DNA of 64,000 nucleotides from assembly GCA_964641965.1 (NCBI GenBank), contig CAZXLD010000003.1, positions 124,001-188,000 on the forward strand. The letters are read 5' to 3'. The notes beneath the pieces were generated by a model. The model made no database searches. It had not been told where the DNA came from and worked only from the letters and a program-made list of their open reading frames with translations. The translations under genes were made by a program, and so were the position numbers. This DNA comes from JAJDFU01 sp964641965 (GTDB lineage: Bacteria; Bacteroidota; Bacteroidia; Chitinophagales; Saprospiraceae). This document shows, piece by piece, positions 46,401 through 54,586 of this stretch (its first letter is position 1; every line of letters starts with the position of its first letter).

Positions 46401-46482
46401 CCGCAGATAAAAAATAGACTGCAAACGCAATAGCAAAAACAATCCACCCAGAAATGGTACTGATCCGGTTTTTCCAAGCCAT
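43408..46482 (-). CDS. DUF2723 (GT117) membrane glycosyltransferase
   Basis: The 1024-residue protein has a polytopic N-terminal part with 10-13 hydrophobic helices (about 10-570) and a soluble C-terminal part with TPR-like helices (about 850-1000). It matches the DUF2723/GT117 family, related to GT-C protein O-mannosyltransferases. The first loop carries LWDCGEF and HPPGAPLF, with acidic residues expected for a GT-C catalytic site. The family is abundant in Bacteroidota and may use lipid-linked sugars to glycosylate exported proteins; the acceptor here is unknown. It is upstream of rpiB in the same operon. Confidence 0.9.
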   Translation of the reverse strand: MAWKNRISTISGWIVFAIAFAVYFLSAERTGSLWDCGEFILGAYKLQVVHPPGAPLFLMVGRLFTWVADVLSDDPADIAFAVNLLSGFCTAMAAAFVTWSAYYLGRIALVGKEKETSLGEEIVLGGAGIVAGLTTAFTTSVWFSAVEGEVYAMSTFFTTLTFWSLIRWYSLPNEPKHDRWIVFTAYAAGLSIGVHLLSLLTFPALAIFYYFKKFEKHTFLGALGAGVIGMALISFIQLFIIVGIPRLWSALELIMVNNLGLPFHTGLIPVFLIVGALIYFGLRFAHQRKLGILQQLIVGATLVVIGFSTFGMVVTRANASPPINMNNPYDAMRLLPYLNREQYGERPLLRGPAFDASPSDREVSDRWGRVGDHYEIVDQKISYVYKDSDKMFFPRMSDYSQGRPSLYKMWMGLDPNKELPPRRPNQLDNFSFFVNYQLGWMYWRYFMWNFSGRQNGTQGYYPWDKSSGHWITGIDFIDKMKLGFGKGDLPATMADDKGRNVYFMLPFLFGLIGLIWHAIRRPEDFVGLLALFLITGIGIIVYSNQPPNEPRERDYVLVGSFFIYAIWIGMSALALFQLLTERTKMSGVPAAFTSFLPILIAPILMVTQNFDDHSRRYTTGARDYATNFLESTKPNAIIFTYGDNDTYPLWYAQEVEGIRPDVRVVNLSLIAVDWYIDLLRRKINESPAVKMTIPSDSYRGKKRNQVFYYNPKNQDVPMDAKQLLQFIGEKHPIRAQGFREIESYYPTHQTFLSVDKEKFIQNGLLSEKDTANMVDRVPIKLKDNYILKDELAIMDIVASNFGDRPIYFAVTCRRDKLLGLQNFMQLEGLGLQVIPVRSAVEQSYGLVGFGRVDAESVYDNVMNKFKWGNFDQYDLFVDNSYMPSVQSHQLVMLRTATQLIGKGEKEKGVELLDKYFEVFPHMNFPYDYRAYYMLQVYFQADAYDRAKPHLQILADELEDRLGFYYSLDEETLKSSFQNDFEASLSTINRMILQVKAAGDSEFGDELESRFASYRTPQPSLDFNN

Positions 46483-46686
46483 GATTCCGTATACGGTTTT
46501 TCAGAAAATGATTGGAGGCAGATGTTGTAGCGGTCAACCCAGAACTACTGCTCCATCAGCCATAATAACGCTCGGCAAAGCTAACAAAATATGAGCAGCA
46601 AGAAATACGTCCATTATTTCTCAGATATACTGAAAACCAGGAGTTTCAGAAAATGAGTACCCCAATTTGGCAATAGGTAAATCCAG

Positions 46687-46718
46687 TTGATTAGGGACGG
46701 AAATAACCCTTACCTTTG
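46687..46718 (+). promoter_or_regulatory. Bacteroidota-type promoter of the 46735 operon
   Basis: TACCTTTG at 46711-46718 is a full match to the -7 consensus TAnnTTTG. A TTG at 46687-46689 is a candidate -33 element, with a spacer of 21 bases that is slightly long. It lies 16 bases before ATG 46735 and argues against the upstream start at 46687. Confidence 0.45.
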
Positions 46719-46734
46719 TACAAAGGACTTTTCT

Positions 46735-46896
46735 ATGCTCAAGTGGCTGCTGCTAAGTGGAATTTTTTATCTCATCTATCGATTTTATCTAAATCCGCCA
46801 AAGCTAGGTACCGGAAAATCAAATCCTAATACGGGCTCGGAAAGACCGCCCCAGGATTCAGATATCGATTACACTGATTACGAGGAAATTGACTAA
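46735..46896 (+). CDS. Small DUF4834-like membrane protein
   Basis: The 53-residue product has one membrane helix (LKWLLLSGIFYLIYRFYL) followed by a polar tail ending DYTDYEEID. This layout matches short Bacteroidota proteins annotated as DUF4834-like. ATG 46735 is preferred since the promoter at 46711 would start transcription after the alternative start. The TAA overlaps the next ATG by one base, so it is cotranslated with the pseudouridine synthase gene. Confidence 0.75.
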   Translation: MLKWLLLSGIFYLIYRFYLNPPKLGTGKSNPNTGSERPPQDSDIDYTDYEEID

Positions 46897-47573
46897 TGGA
46901 TACTTCCTTTTCCATTGGTGATCTGGTTGTTTATAAAAACAATCAACTGATTGCCTTCAATAAGCCGGCTGGTTTGGCCGTACAACCTGATAATACCGGA
47001 TCAAAGTCGCTACTCGACCTTGCCCGGATTTACACGCAGGGCTCCGTTTACCTCATCCACCGAATTGACCGGCCAGTGAGCGGTGTTGTTTTATTTGCTA
47101 AAACAGAAGGAGCTCTCGCTCATCTTAATCAACAGTTCCAAGAACGGACCATCGAAAAAACCTACTTGGCCTTGGTAAAAAGGCCTGCTCCAAAAGACGC
47201 AGACCACTTGATACACCAAGTAGCCCAATTATCCAATGGGAATAAGATGATAATCGTAGAGGAAGGTACTCCAGCCAGCCAATTGGCAGAAATGGAATAC
47301 AGCTTGCTTGAATCCGGTCAAAATCTAGACTTATTGAAAATCAAGCCAATTACCGGTAGGCATCACCAGATCAGGGTTCAATTAGCCGCCATCGGGATTC
47401 CTATCCGAGGGGACAATAAATACGGGTATAAAAGAGGGAATAAGGACAGGTCCATTCAGCTGCATGCCTGGAAATTGTCTTTTCAACATCCCATTTCAGG
47501 CGAGCGAGAGCATATTTCCGCAGCTCCTCCCTCCAATGGAATCTGGGACGCTTTTTCCAGCTGGAAAAAATAG
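46896..47573 (+). CDS. RluA-family pseudouridine synthase
   Basis: The 225-residue enzyme isomerises uridine to pseudouridine in rRNA or tRNA. The catalytic Asp is D58 in LIHRIDRPVSGVVLFAKT, and the C-terminal ITGRHHQIRVQLAAIGIPI is the family's RNA-binding signature. No S4 domain is present, so it is like RluA/RluC-type enzymes without that module. The target site is not visible. It is followed directly by rsmG. Confidence 0.94.
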   Translation: MDTSFSIGDLVVYKNNQLIAFNKPAGLAVQPDNTGSKSLLDLARIYTQGSVYLIHRIDRPVSGVVLFAKTEGALAHLNQQFQERTIEKTYLALVKRPAPKDADHLIHQVAQLSNGNKMIIVEEGTPASQLAEMEYSLLESGQNLDLLKIKPITGRHHQIRVQLAAIGIPIRGDNKYGYKRGNKDRSIQLHAWKLSFQHPISGEREHISAAPPSNGIWDAFSSWKK

Positions 47574-48206
47574 ATGTACATGCATGAAATCCTTGAAGCC
47601 TTTCCTGATTTGACTGCTCATCAGGTGGATCAACTCAAGTTGCTGGCCAACCAATACAGGGAATGGAATCCTAAAATCAATCTTATATCCCGAAAAGATA
47701 TGGACGCCTTGGAGGTTCATCATTTGCTGCATTCGCTGCTGATCGGCAAATTCATTTCTTTTCATCCGAAAGCTACCGTTCTGGACCTGGGGACAGGCGG
47801 TGGGCTTCCTGGCTTACCGTTGTCGATTTTATTTCCCAAGACTCAGTTTCATCTCATTGATGGTACCGGAAAGAAAATAAGAGTTGTACAGGAAATTGCA
47901 CAAGCATTGGATTTGAAGAATGTTTCAGCCGAGCAGGTACGTGCAGAATCTATGAAAAGGCAATTTGACTTTGTGGTTACTCGTGCTGTTGCCCCTACCT
48001 CTCAATTGATTCAATGGGCAAGGCCGCTCATCCACGCTAAACATCTGCACAGCATTCCAAACGGTCTTTTAGGTTTGAAAGGTGGTGATCTTCGTTCCGA
48101 GTTACAGGAATTGGATAAACATGAATACTACGAACAGTATTCATTGGAGCAATGGACAAACCGGCCCTATTTCCAGGGAAAATCAATCGTATATGTCCAG
48201 GCTTGA
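47574..48206 (+). CDS. rsmG: 16S rRNA (guanine527-N7)-methyltransferase
   Basis: RsmG (GidB) methylates G527 of 16S rRNA with SAM; its loss can give low-level streptomycin resistance in several bacteria. The 210-residue product has YREWNPKINLISRKD (about 28-42), the SAM motif LDLGTGGGLPGLPLSI (about 65-80) and VVTRAVAPTSQLIQW. ATG 47574 immediately follows the stop of the upstream gene; ATG 47580 is an alternative. In many bacteria rsmG sits near mnmG and the origin; mnmG is not in the window. Confidence 0.95.
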   Translation: MYMHEILEAFPDLTAHQVDQLKLLANQYREWNPKINLISRKDMDALEVHHLLHSLLIGKFISFHPKATVLDLGTGGGLPGLPLSILFPKTQFHLIDGTGKKIRVVQEIAQALDLKNVSAEQVRAESMKRQFDFVVTRAVAPTSQLIQWARPLIHAKHLHSIPNGLLGLKGGDLRSELQELDKHEYYEQYSLEQWTNRPYFQGKSIVYVQA

Positions 48207-48249
48207 TCATTGATTTTCTTACTTTCGCTCCAGGCCAAAAGTTATCCTA

Positions 48250-48615
48250 ATGTCATTCGAGATCGTAGGTAAGCTGCACAAGGTTTTTGAGACCGAGCAA
48301 AAGACCAATACTTTTCAAGCCAGGGAGTTTGTGATTGAGACCAGCGACGGAGGCTACTCCAATTATATCAAATTTCAGCTCACTCAGGATCGGTGTAATT
48401 TAATTGAAGAATACAAGGAAGGAGAGGATATCAAGGTTTTCTTCGATCTGCGAGGTAGGGAATGGCAAGGAAAATATTTTACCAATTTGAATGCCTGGAG
48501 GTTAGGTCGCCCAGAAAGTCAGGCTGAGCAAACACCTGGTTCTGCACCTACAGATACCCCCTTCCCTTCCTCCAAGGACGAGCCACCTGCTCCAGATGAT
48601 GATCTTCCATTCTAA
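48250..48615 (+). CDS. DUF3127 OB-fold protein with SSB-like C-terminal tail
   Basis: The 121-residue protein matches the Bacteroidota DUF3127 family, which has an OB-fold like single-stranded-DNA-binding proteins. The core (1-85) contains FQAREFVIETSDGGY and DIKVFFDLRGREWQGKYFTNL. A Pro/Ser-rich linker then leads to the last residues DDDLPF, nearly identical to the SSB tip (DDDIPF) that recruits replication and repair enzymes. It may thus act as an auxiliary ssDNA-binding protein. The next gene overlaps its last codons. Confidence 0.85.
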   Translation: MSFEIVGKLHKVFETEQKTNTFQAREFVIETSDGGYSNYIKFQLTQDRCNLIEEYKEGEDIKVFFDLRGREWQGKYFTNLNAWRLGRPESQAEQTPGSAPTDTPFPSSKDEPPAPDDDLPF

Positions 48616-49174
48616 AGGTAAGTGGCGTGTGATTTATCGTTCGTTTTTTACCCTTTGTGTCTTTCTTGCCGCTTCTGGACTTCAGGTACATGCCCAAGGA
48701 ATCGAAGGTGTAGCTACGCGTTGGTCTGATTCTTTTCGACAGTGGATTCTATTCGATGCATCCGGAGAAAACGGTACCCTTGAATTGAGGTGGCTAAATG
48801 GTAGTGATTGGACCGAATATCAAATCAACTGGGATGGTGTTTATGGGCAAGTCAGATTGGTACGACCAGATGAATGGACACTCCAACTGGGAACTGATTT
48901 AATCACTATACGAGCCGTTTTCCCGCGCGATCCTTCCGAATGGAGAATTATTGGTTCGGAAGTCCAGCTTACTTTTAAAGCCAGGTACCCCAATCAAAGG
49001 GAAGATTGGTTTCTACGAGAAGGAACATATGGACAATTCACCATCTACACAACCTACCAGGGTGACCTTAGAGAATGGACTGTAGAAGATCAAATCACAG
49101 ACGATCGCGTAGAAGACGGAATGAAAGCAGCAATGGTCTTCATTACCCTAGCTCAAAGCACCCCAAAACGTTAA
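48596..49174 (+). CDS. Trp-rich secreted protein of unknown function
   Basis: I do not recognise this 192-residue protein. A signal peptide (about 12-34, ending QVHAQ) precedes a mature part with nine or so Trp, often in similar settings: SDWTEY, RPDEWTL, DPSEWRI, LREWTV. This hints at a small repeated beta-strand unit. The start at 48596 overlaps the last 20 bases of the DUF3127 gene in another frame, suggesting coupled translation. A periplasmic or cell-surface location is likely. The next gene converges ten bases downstream. Confidence 0.75.
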   Translation: MMIFHSKGKWRVIYRSFFTLCVFLAASGLQVHAQGIEGVATRWSDSFRQWILFDASGENGTLELRWLNGSDWTEYQINWDGVYGQVRLVRPDEWTLQLGTDLITIRAVFPRDPSEWRIIGSEVQLTFKARYPNQREDWFLREGTYGQFTIYTTYQGDLREWTVEDQITDDRVEDGMKAAMVFITLAQSTPKR

Positions 49175-49184
49175 GTGTGTTCGC

Positions 49185-49649
49185 TTATACTTCCAGTGAC
49201 TCCAGAATTTGTTCTGCGTGGGTTTTGGTTTTTACCTTGGTAAAGACTTTTTCAATCCGCCCATCTTCATTTATGATAAAAGTGGATCGGTATACTCCGT
49301 CAAACATCTTTCCATACATTTTCTTCGGTCCCCAGGCTCCGTAGGCGTTTAACACTTCTTTCTCCGTATCAGCCAGCAAAGGGAATGGAAACTCATACTT
49401 GTTGATGAAATTCTGGTGCTTTTTCTGGCTATCGGGGCTTACACCTAGCAACTCGAATCCCCTGGCTTTAAGATCTGAGTAATGATCTCTTAAGCTACAA
49501 GCGGCAGCTGTACAGCCTGGGGTATTATCCTTCGGGTAAAAGAAAAGGATCAACTTTTTACCCTTATAGTCGGAGAGTGAAATTTCATTTCCATCTTGAT
49601 CTAGGCCATTAAAATCTGGCGCCATATCGCCCTCTTTCAAATGAGTCAT
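49185..49649 (-). CDS. bcp: Thioredoxin-dependent peroxiredoxin (Bcp/PrxQ)
   Basis: Bcp reduces hydrogen peroxide and organic peroxides with electrons from thioredoxin. The 154-residue product shows the peroxidatic Cys 46 in NTPGCTAAACSLRD and the resolving Cys 51 five residues on, typical of atypical 2-Cys PrxQ. The preceding segment LILFFYPKD is also diagnostic. I choose ATG 49649, since the 20 residues from 49709 are not family-like. The upstream M23 gene ends 60 bases before this start. Confidence 0.93.
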   Translation of the reverse strand: MTHLKEGDMAPDFNGLDQDGNEISLSDYKGKKLILFFYPKDNTPGCTAAACSLRDHYSDLKARGFELLGVSPDSQKKHQNFINKYEFPFPLLADTEKEVLNAYGAWGPKKMYGKMFDGVYRSTFIINEDGRIEKVFTKVKTKTHAEQILESLEV

Positions 49650-49709
49650 GCGTGGGTTTATTTTACCAAGAGTAACAAAAAGCCACCAGGCAGGTTCACC
49701 TGCACTCAA

Positions 49710-51428
49710 TCAACGAACTACCTCTTTTTCCCAAACGGTTCTATTCTTCCGATCATCCCAAACCTCAAGGCGAAGTTGATGTTTGCCAGGGCCGATTCTA
49801 CCATCGCTGATTTCGTGCCACAATAACCTGTTTTTAGCATCATATCGGAATAGAATCCATTGTCCATCTACATATCCTCGGTAGCGAAGCCCACGGGCTC
49901 TACCACTGGTCTGCACATTATCATTCAACCGAAACCGAAGTGTTCTTTTCTTTCGAATATCCGTATCAAAGTTGATTGGAGTTATGCTTGGAGGTTCTTC
50001 ATCTGTCATGACAGTAAATTGCCCAAAAGACCGTTGTCGGCTTACAAGGGTTTCCCCCTCCCATTCTCCTCCAATATTGATCAGATTTCCTCTGTGATCC
50101 CAAAACCCGATAAAAGCTTTTTTCTTTTTGGAAGCTGGAAGCGCATCGGGGCGCAGACGAATTGAAAAGTAGCGATGAACGGGTACCAACGGATCACCCA
50201 GTTCGTATACCGGTGCGAAAGGGGAAAGGCTATCCTGGCGAGTGGAACTCAATGTTATATCCAAATCAGCATAAAAACTCCCCTTTGAAAAACAAGCTTC
50301 AAATCCAGGTTCTGATTCACAGTGCATTTTTGACATGGGCACCTTTACCTCTTCCGGACTTTTTAAAGCAACCTGAGCCGTTTCTTTCTTCACCCAAAAC
50401 GTAAGAACGGATGCGTTCTCGTGGAAGTCCGTTGCAACGAGATCAATTTTTCGGACTTGGCCCTCCTGTAACTGGATGGTCCCGTCACCACCTACTTCAA
50501 CATAGATTGAGGCCCTGTTTCCCGGAAGTATATAAGCCCGATAATAATTGGATCGATTCTTGGTTTTTTCAAAATAATCCAGATGAGCATTTAGATAACG
50601 GGTTTCGGCAAAAGAAAAGCTCTGCATCTCCATACGGTAATGCAGCTGTTGATCATCGAACAAGCTCAATTGGTAAATCCCATTCCGGTTTGGAGCTCCA
50701 TTCATCTGATCGTAAGCCATTAAGCCAAATCCCAGGAATCCGCTATTAACCACCAGTGTATCATCCACTATTCGATATCCTTTGGAGGATTTGTAGGTAT
50801 TTACCTTTAGCTCTCGAATGGTGTTACGGCGTTCATCCAGCTCATAGACTTTTAACTGGCGAAGGGCGGGGGGAATGCGATCTTGAAACTTTACCCCAAA
50901 GAAAAGTGGGTTGACTGGCCGTTGTGAATCGGACCTTCTAACTTCAAAGTGAAGATGAGGTCCAAAAGAATAACCGGTTGTTCCCATTTGTCCGATAGAA
51001 GCTCCGCGCTCAAATGTAAACTGCCCCGGCTTGGGCTGTAGATCAACGGTATAGGATTTACGACGGTACTGCTCTTTTTTGACCCACTCCTCTATTTCGG
51101 GGGTGAAATTATTCATGTGGGCATATACGGTTGTAAACCCATTGGGATGGTTGATATACAAAGCCTTACCATATCCTCCTTCCTCTACTTTAACGCGCGC
51201 TACATATCCTTCTCCGGCAGCAAAAAGTGGCTTTCCAATCTGTCCCTTTATGTCTACCCCTGCGTGAAAGTGATTGGCGCGGAGTTCTCCAAAAGTGCCC
51301 GAAAGGAGGATTGTACCCTCAACAGGGTTTTGAAATATTTGATCCGGAAAAGGAGCCATAAAGCTCATTCCCGAGGTATAGGTCAGCCAAGAACAAATGA
51401 CAAGAACGACAATCCCGAATTTTTTCAT
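49710..51428 (-). CDS. M23-family (LytM) metallopeptidase
   Basis: The 572-residue exported protein carries an N-terminal signal segment and then a LytM domain (about 35-170). Zinc ligands H55 and D59 are in NHFHAGVDIKG, with H104 in VYAHMNNF and H158/H160 in GPHLHFEVR. It can cleave peptidoglycan cross-links in the periplasm, or act in envelope remodelling. The C-terminal 380 residues are beta-rich, with no family I can name. The ATG overlaps the aat stop (51425-51428), so the two genes are cotranslated. Confidence 0.93.
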   Translation of the reverse strand: MKKFGIVVLVICSWLTYTSGMSFMAPFPDQIFQNPVEGTILLSGTFGELRANHFHAGVDIKGQIGKPLFAAGEGYVARVKVEEGGYGKALYINHPNGFTTVYAHMNNFTPEIEEWVKKEQYRRKSYTVDLQPKPGQFTFERGASIGQMGTTGYSFGPHLHFEVRRSDSQRPVNPLFFGVKFQDRIPPALRQLKVYELDERRNTIRELKVNTYKSSKGYRIVDDTLVVNSGFLGFGLMAYDQMNGAPNRNGIYQLSLFDDQQLHYRMEMQSFSFAETRYLNAHLDYFEKTKNRSNYYRAYILPGNRASIYVEVGGDGTIQLQEGQVRKIDLVATDFHENASVLTFWVKKETAQVALKSPEEVKVPMSKMHCESEPGFEACFSKGSFYADLDITLSSTRQDSLSPFAPVYELGDPLVPVHRYFSIRLRPDALPASKKKKAFIGFWDHRGNLINIGGEWEGETLVSRQRSFGQFTVMTDEEPPSITPINFDTDIRKKRTLRFRLNDNVQTSGRARGLRYRGYVDGQWILFRYDAKNRLLWHEISDGRIGPGKHQLRLEVWDDRKNRTVWEKEVVR

Positions 51429-52138
51429 AAAATAATTTCCTCTGTTTCCGGCCAGGACTTCCAGCTACCGATCAAATTTTTTTCAATACGATTTCTGTGT
51501 AACAGATCTAAAAAATCGTGCCGATCAATCGACCGTGCCCCGAGGGTTCCTAAATGACGCGTTGCTTGTTGACAGTCGACCATCCAAAAATTACGCTTTT
51601 GTAGGGCTTTGACCAACCAGATGAATCCAAATTTGGATGCATTACTCTCTAAAGCAAACATGGATTCTCCAAAAAAACACTTTCCGATGGAAATGCCATA
51701 CAACCCACCCACTAATTCACCATCCCTTAATACTTCAACCGAATGGGCGAAACCCATTTCATGTAACTTGGAGTAGGCTTTAATCATATTTTGGGTAATC
51801 CAACTTCCCCCCATTTGTCCTCGGCGAGGAACCATTCTACAGGCTTGCATAACGGTTTCAAAGCGCTGATCCAGACAAATCTCAAATTTCTTTTGGTTGA
51901 AATAAGGCCGCATGCTTTTGGAGACCTTCAACTCTTCAGGAAATAATACAAACCTTGGGTCAGGTGACCACCAAAGGATAGGATCTCCCTCATTAAACCA
52001 TGGAAAAATGCCAAGCTGGTAGGCAACCAATAGACGCTCCGGGGATAGATCTCCGCCCACGGCCAAAATACCATCAGCAGATGCCAGATCCGGATCCGGA
52101 AAATCCAATGAAAATTCTGACAATCTGTAAATAGGCAT
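51425..52138 (-). CDS. aat: Leucyl/phenylalanyl-tRNA-protein transferase
   Basis: Aat adds Leu or Phe to proteins with N-terminal Arg or Lys, marking them for ClpAP through the N-degron pathway. The 237-residue product has AVGGDLSPERLLVAYQLGIFPW, the segment ILWWSPDPRFVLFPEE and GGLYGISIGKCFFGESMFA. ATG 52138 is preferred to GTG 52144. It overlaps the M23 peptidase gene by four bases. Confidence 0.95.
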   Translation of the reverse strand: MPIYRLSEFSLDFPDPDLASADGILAVGGDLSPERLLVAYQLGIFPWFNEGDPILWWSPDPRFVLFPEELKVSKSMRPYFNQKKFEICLDQRFETVMQACRMVPRRGQMGGSWITQNMIKAYSKLHEMGFAHSVEVLRDGELVGGLYGISIGKCFFGESMFALESNASKFGFIWLVKALQKRNFWMVDCQQATRHLGTLGARSIDRHDFLDLLHRNRIEKNLIGSWKSWPETEEIIL

Positions 52139-52239
52139 TAACACTGGCTTGATAATGAACTTTTATAAAAGCTTACCATATCAAACCTAACAGAATTCCC
52201 AGAGGAGTTCAACAGATAGGCGAAAGTCCAGACCTGAAT

Positions 52240-53343
52240 CTAGGAAAGAGTTACCACACTGGATACTTCCTTATGGCTAACGGTTGTAGAATCACCCGCT
52301 AATTGTTGTCTATGATACCCCAGGAACAGGGTAGCTAAAACCAACAACACGGCTACCGCTTGATGTAGAACCCCCAGATCAACCGGTACTGATCCGCGAC
52401 TAGCCATTAAGGTAGATATCCCCAAAACTACTTGCAGGCTGAGTAGACCAATCCAAACAAAAGTGCCTATGCGGAGCTGGATCGAAATAGATTGGCGCAA
52501 TAGTTGAATACCAAGTGTCGCACCCATGATAACAAGCAGATAGGCTGTCCCCCTATGTAGAAACTGAATCAAAGCCGCAGCAAAACCTCCCTGATCGTAC
52601 TGGATTAGGTTCGACCAAGTGTAATTGGTGGATTCCAACAGTACAGAAGGGATCAAAACGCCGTTCATATCAGGCCAGGTGGGATAATACAAAGCAGCTT
52701 TCATTCCGGACATGACCCCGCCCAGCAGGACTTGAACGACCAAAAATCCGCCAAACCAGGCCAAGCCTGTCCAGGGTATACGAGCAGAGCTACTCGCAGG
52801 TTGTGGATAGGTAACTTTCAAGATCGTCCAAAACAGGTAGGATATCAGGCCAAGAGCGATACTCAAATGGATGGTAAGCTTATAGGCATTCACCCACGGC
52901 CGCTCAATCAAGCCACTTGCTACCATAATCCAGCCAAAGGAGGCAGCCAGTCCGGCAAGTAGGAAGATTACACCCAGGCGAATACCGAGTGCTTTATCAA
53001 TCCAGCCTTTCCGCCAAAAGAAAAATAGTGGTATAAGAAAAACGAAGCCCATCATTCTAGCCCAAAGCCTGTGCAAGTATTCCCAGAAGTAGATGAACTT
53101 AAAGTCCGCCATGTTCATCCCTTCATTAATCTTCTGGTATTGAGGAGTTTCCTTGTAAAGTTGGAAAGCTTCCTCCCATTGAGCAGCCGATAATGGTGGA
53201 AGAGTTCCCTCCACTACTTCCCATCGAGTAATAGACAAACCGGACTCGGTGAGCCGGGTAACGCCACCGATAATAACTTGGAAAAAAACCAATACTAGCC
53301 CTAAAATCAACCAATACGAAATCACTTTTGGATACGTATGCAT
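52240..53343 (-). CDS. ctaA: Heme A synthase (COX15/CtaA)
   Basis: CtaA oxidises the C8 methyl of heme O to make heme A for aa3-type cytochrome oxidases. The 367-residue membrane protein has eight hydrophobic helices. The first loop carries VTRLTESGLSITRWEVVEGTLPP, and heme-ligand His residues lie in EYLHRLWARMMG, TIHLSIALG, QFLHRGTAYL and VLHQAVAVLL. All four are in the positions expected for the COX15 branch. It is alone in its transcript, with the large AT-rich gap upstream. Confidence 0.94.
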   Translation of the reverse strand: MHTYPKVISYWLILGLVLVFFQVIIGGVTRLTESGLSITRWEVVEGTLPPLSAAQWEEAFQLYKETPQYQKINEGMNMADFKFIYFWEYLHRLWARMMGFVFLIPLFFFWRKGWIDKALGIRLGVIFLLAGLAASFGWIMVASGLIERPWVNAYKLTIHLSIALGLISYLFWTILKVTYPQPASSSARIPWTGLAWFGGFLVVQVLLGGVMSGMKAALYYPTWPDMNGVLIPSVLLESTNYTWSNLIQYDQGGFAAALIQFLHRGTAYLLVIMGATLGIQLLRQSISIQLRIGTFVWIGLLSLQVVLGISTLMASRGSVPVDLGVLHQAVAVLLVLATLFLGYHRQQLAGDSTTVSHKEVSSVVTLS

Positions 53344-53877
53344 ACACCTAATAAAATTTTAAAAACCTACCACGAAACAATTTTTACACAATCCTATTTA
53401 GTAGATGAATAAAATAAATTTTTAAAAATCTTTTCCCATCCACTATTATTAGTGGTGTTAATATGTAGAAAAAAAGAAGCCCATTTTTTAGGCTTTCTTG
53501 TTATCCTCAATTTTCAAATGGAATTCCACTGGATCTCCACACAACCACATTTTCAGAATCAAGGAGTTGCAAAATTATACACACCACACTTAATTAAACT
53601 CAACAGCATATCTTTTTGCCTAAGCCGATTTTAATTATGACTATTAGGTGTCAATAACCTATGCTAAACCCGTGCATAAAAAGACGGTGAATGGGGAAAA
53701 ATAGGTTTTCCACTGTGCACGCAGTTTTTGAAGTGGAAATCTTTGGTGTTTTTCGCCTGGTCTTAACACCCTCCTGTGGATAGATTGTCAGCCATATCGG
53801 CTTGCTTTTTACCCAAAAAGAACTCCTGCCTACGATTTCAAATTTTTCTACCTTGTAAAACAAAAGCGGAGTACGGT
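53344..53877. other. 534-bp AT-rich gap with DnaA-box-like motifs, candidate replication origin
   Basis: This is the largest non-coding gap in the window and separates divergent genes (ctaA and the SRAP gene). It has an AT-rich stretch at 53349-53440, a perfect hairpin CCACTATTATTAGTGG (53440-53455) and five DnaA-box-like motifs. TTATACACA (53575-53583) is a full match. TTTTACACA (53382-53390), TTATCCTCA (53501-53509), CGTGCATAA (53671-53679) and TGTGGATAG (53775-53783) have one mismatch each. The combination resembles an origin but is not proof. Confidence 0.35.
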
Positions 53878-54555
53878 ATGTGTGGTCGTTTTTCATTCGC
53901 CGCATCCAAAGAAAAGATAGCGCAACAGTTTCCAGAGGTTCGAGTAGGCGAAAACCTGAGGATCAATTACAATATAGCGCCAACCCAGGAGGCTTACGTG
54001 ATCACCAATGATCAGCCTGAACGCTTGCAACTTATAATTTGGGGACTTTTACCATTCTGGTCCAGAGAAGCCAAAATTTCCGGTCGCTTAATCAATGCTA
54101 GGCGGGAAGGTATAGAAACAAAGCCCTCCTTTCGCTTGCCGATTCGCAGACAGCGATGTCTGGTTTTGGCAGATAGCTTTTATGAATGGCGTAAGGACGG
54201 GGACCGAAAAATACCCTATCGGATTTACATGAAAGATAGATCCCTGGCAACTATGGCCGGTATCTGGGACGAATGGAAAGGAGCAGACCGGATTATCCGA
54301 TCCTTTTCTATCCTGACCGCTCCTCCTAATCGGGAAGTGGGTCCATTGCACAACCGGATGCCTGTACTTTTGCACCGCCCGGATCAAAGAGCACAATGGC
54401 TTTCTGACCTGGACATTAAGGAAGTCCTGGCGCTCACGGATACTCCTCAGGATGGTATTCTGGATATGTATGTTGTATCCGAAAAAGTGAATTCAGTCCG
54501 AAATAACTCCCCGGAATTACACCAGCCAAGCTCCGATCAGTTATCTCTTTTTTAA
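53878..54555 (+). CDS. SRAP-domain protein (HMCES/YedK family)
   Basis: The 225-residue protein protects abasic sites in single-stranded DNA by forming a covalent thiazolidine link. Catalytic Cys2 is in MCGRFSFAAS, which fixes the start at ATG 53878 since the Cys must follow the removed Met. Other conserved parts are NARREGIETKPSF, RCLVLADSFYEW with the Glu, and GPLHNRMPVLLH with the His. It is probably part of DNA damage tolerance. The AT-rich gap upstream may hold its promoter. Confidence 0.95.
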   Translation: MCGRFSFAASKEKIAQQFPEVRVGENLRINYNIAPTQEAYVITNDQPERLQLIIWGLLPFWSREAKISGRLINARREGIETKPSFRLPIRRQRCLVLADSFYEWRKDGDRKIPYRIYMKDRSLATMAGIWDEWKGADRIIRSFSILTAPPNREVGPLHNRMPVLLHRPDQRAQWLSDLDIKEVLALTDTPQDGILDMYVVSEKVNSVRNNSPELHQPSSDQLSLF

Positions 54556-54586
54556 CAAAACTTGCCTTGTCAAATTATTGGAATTC

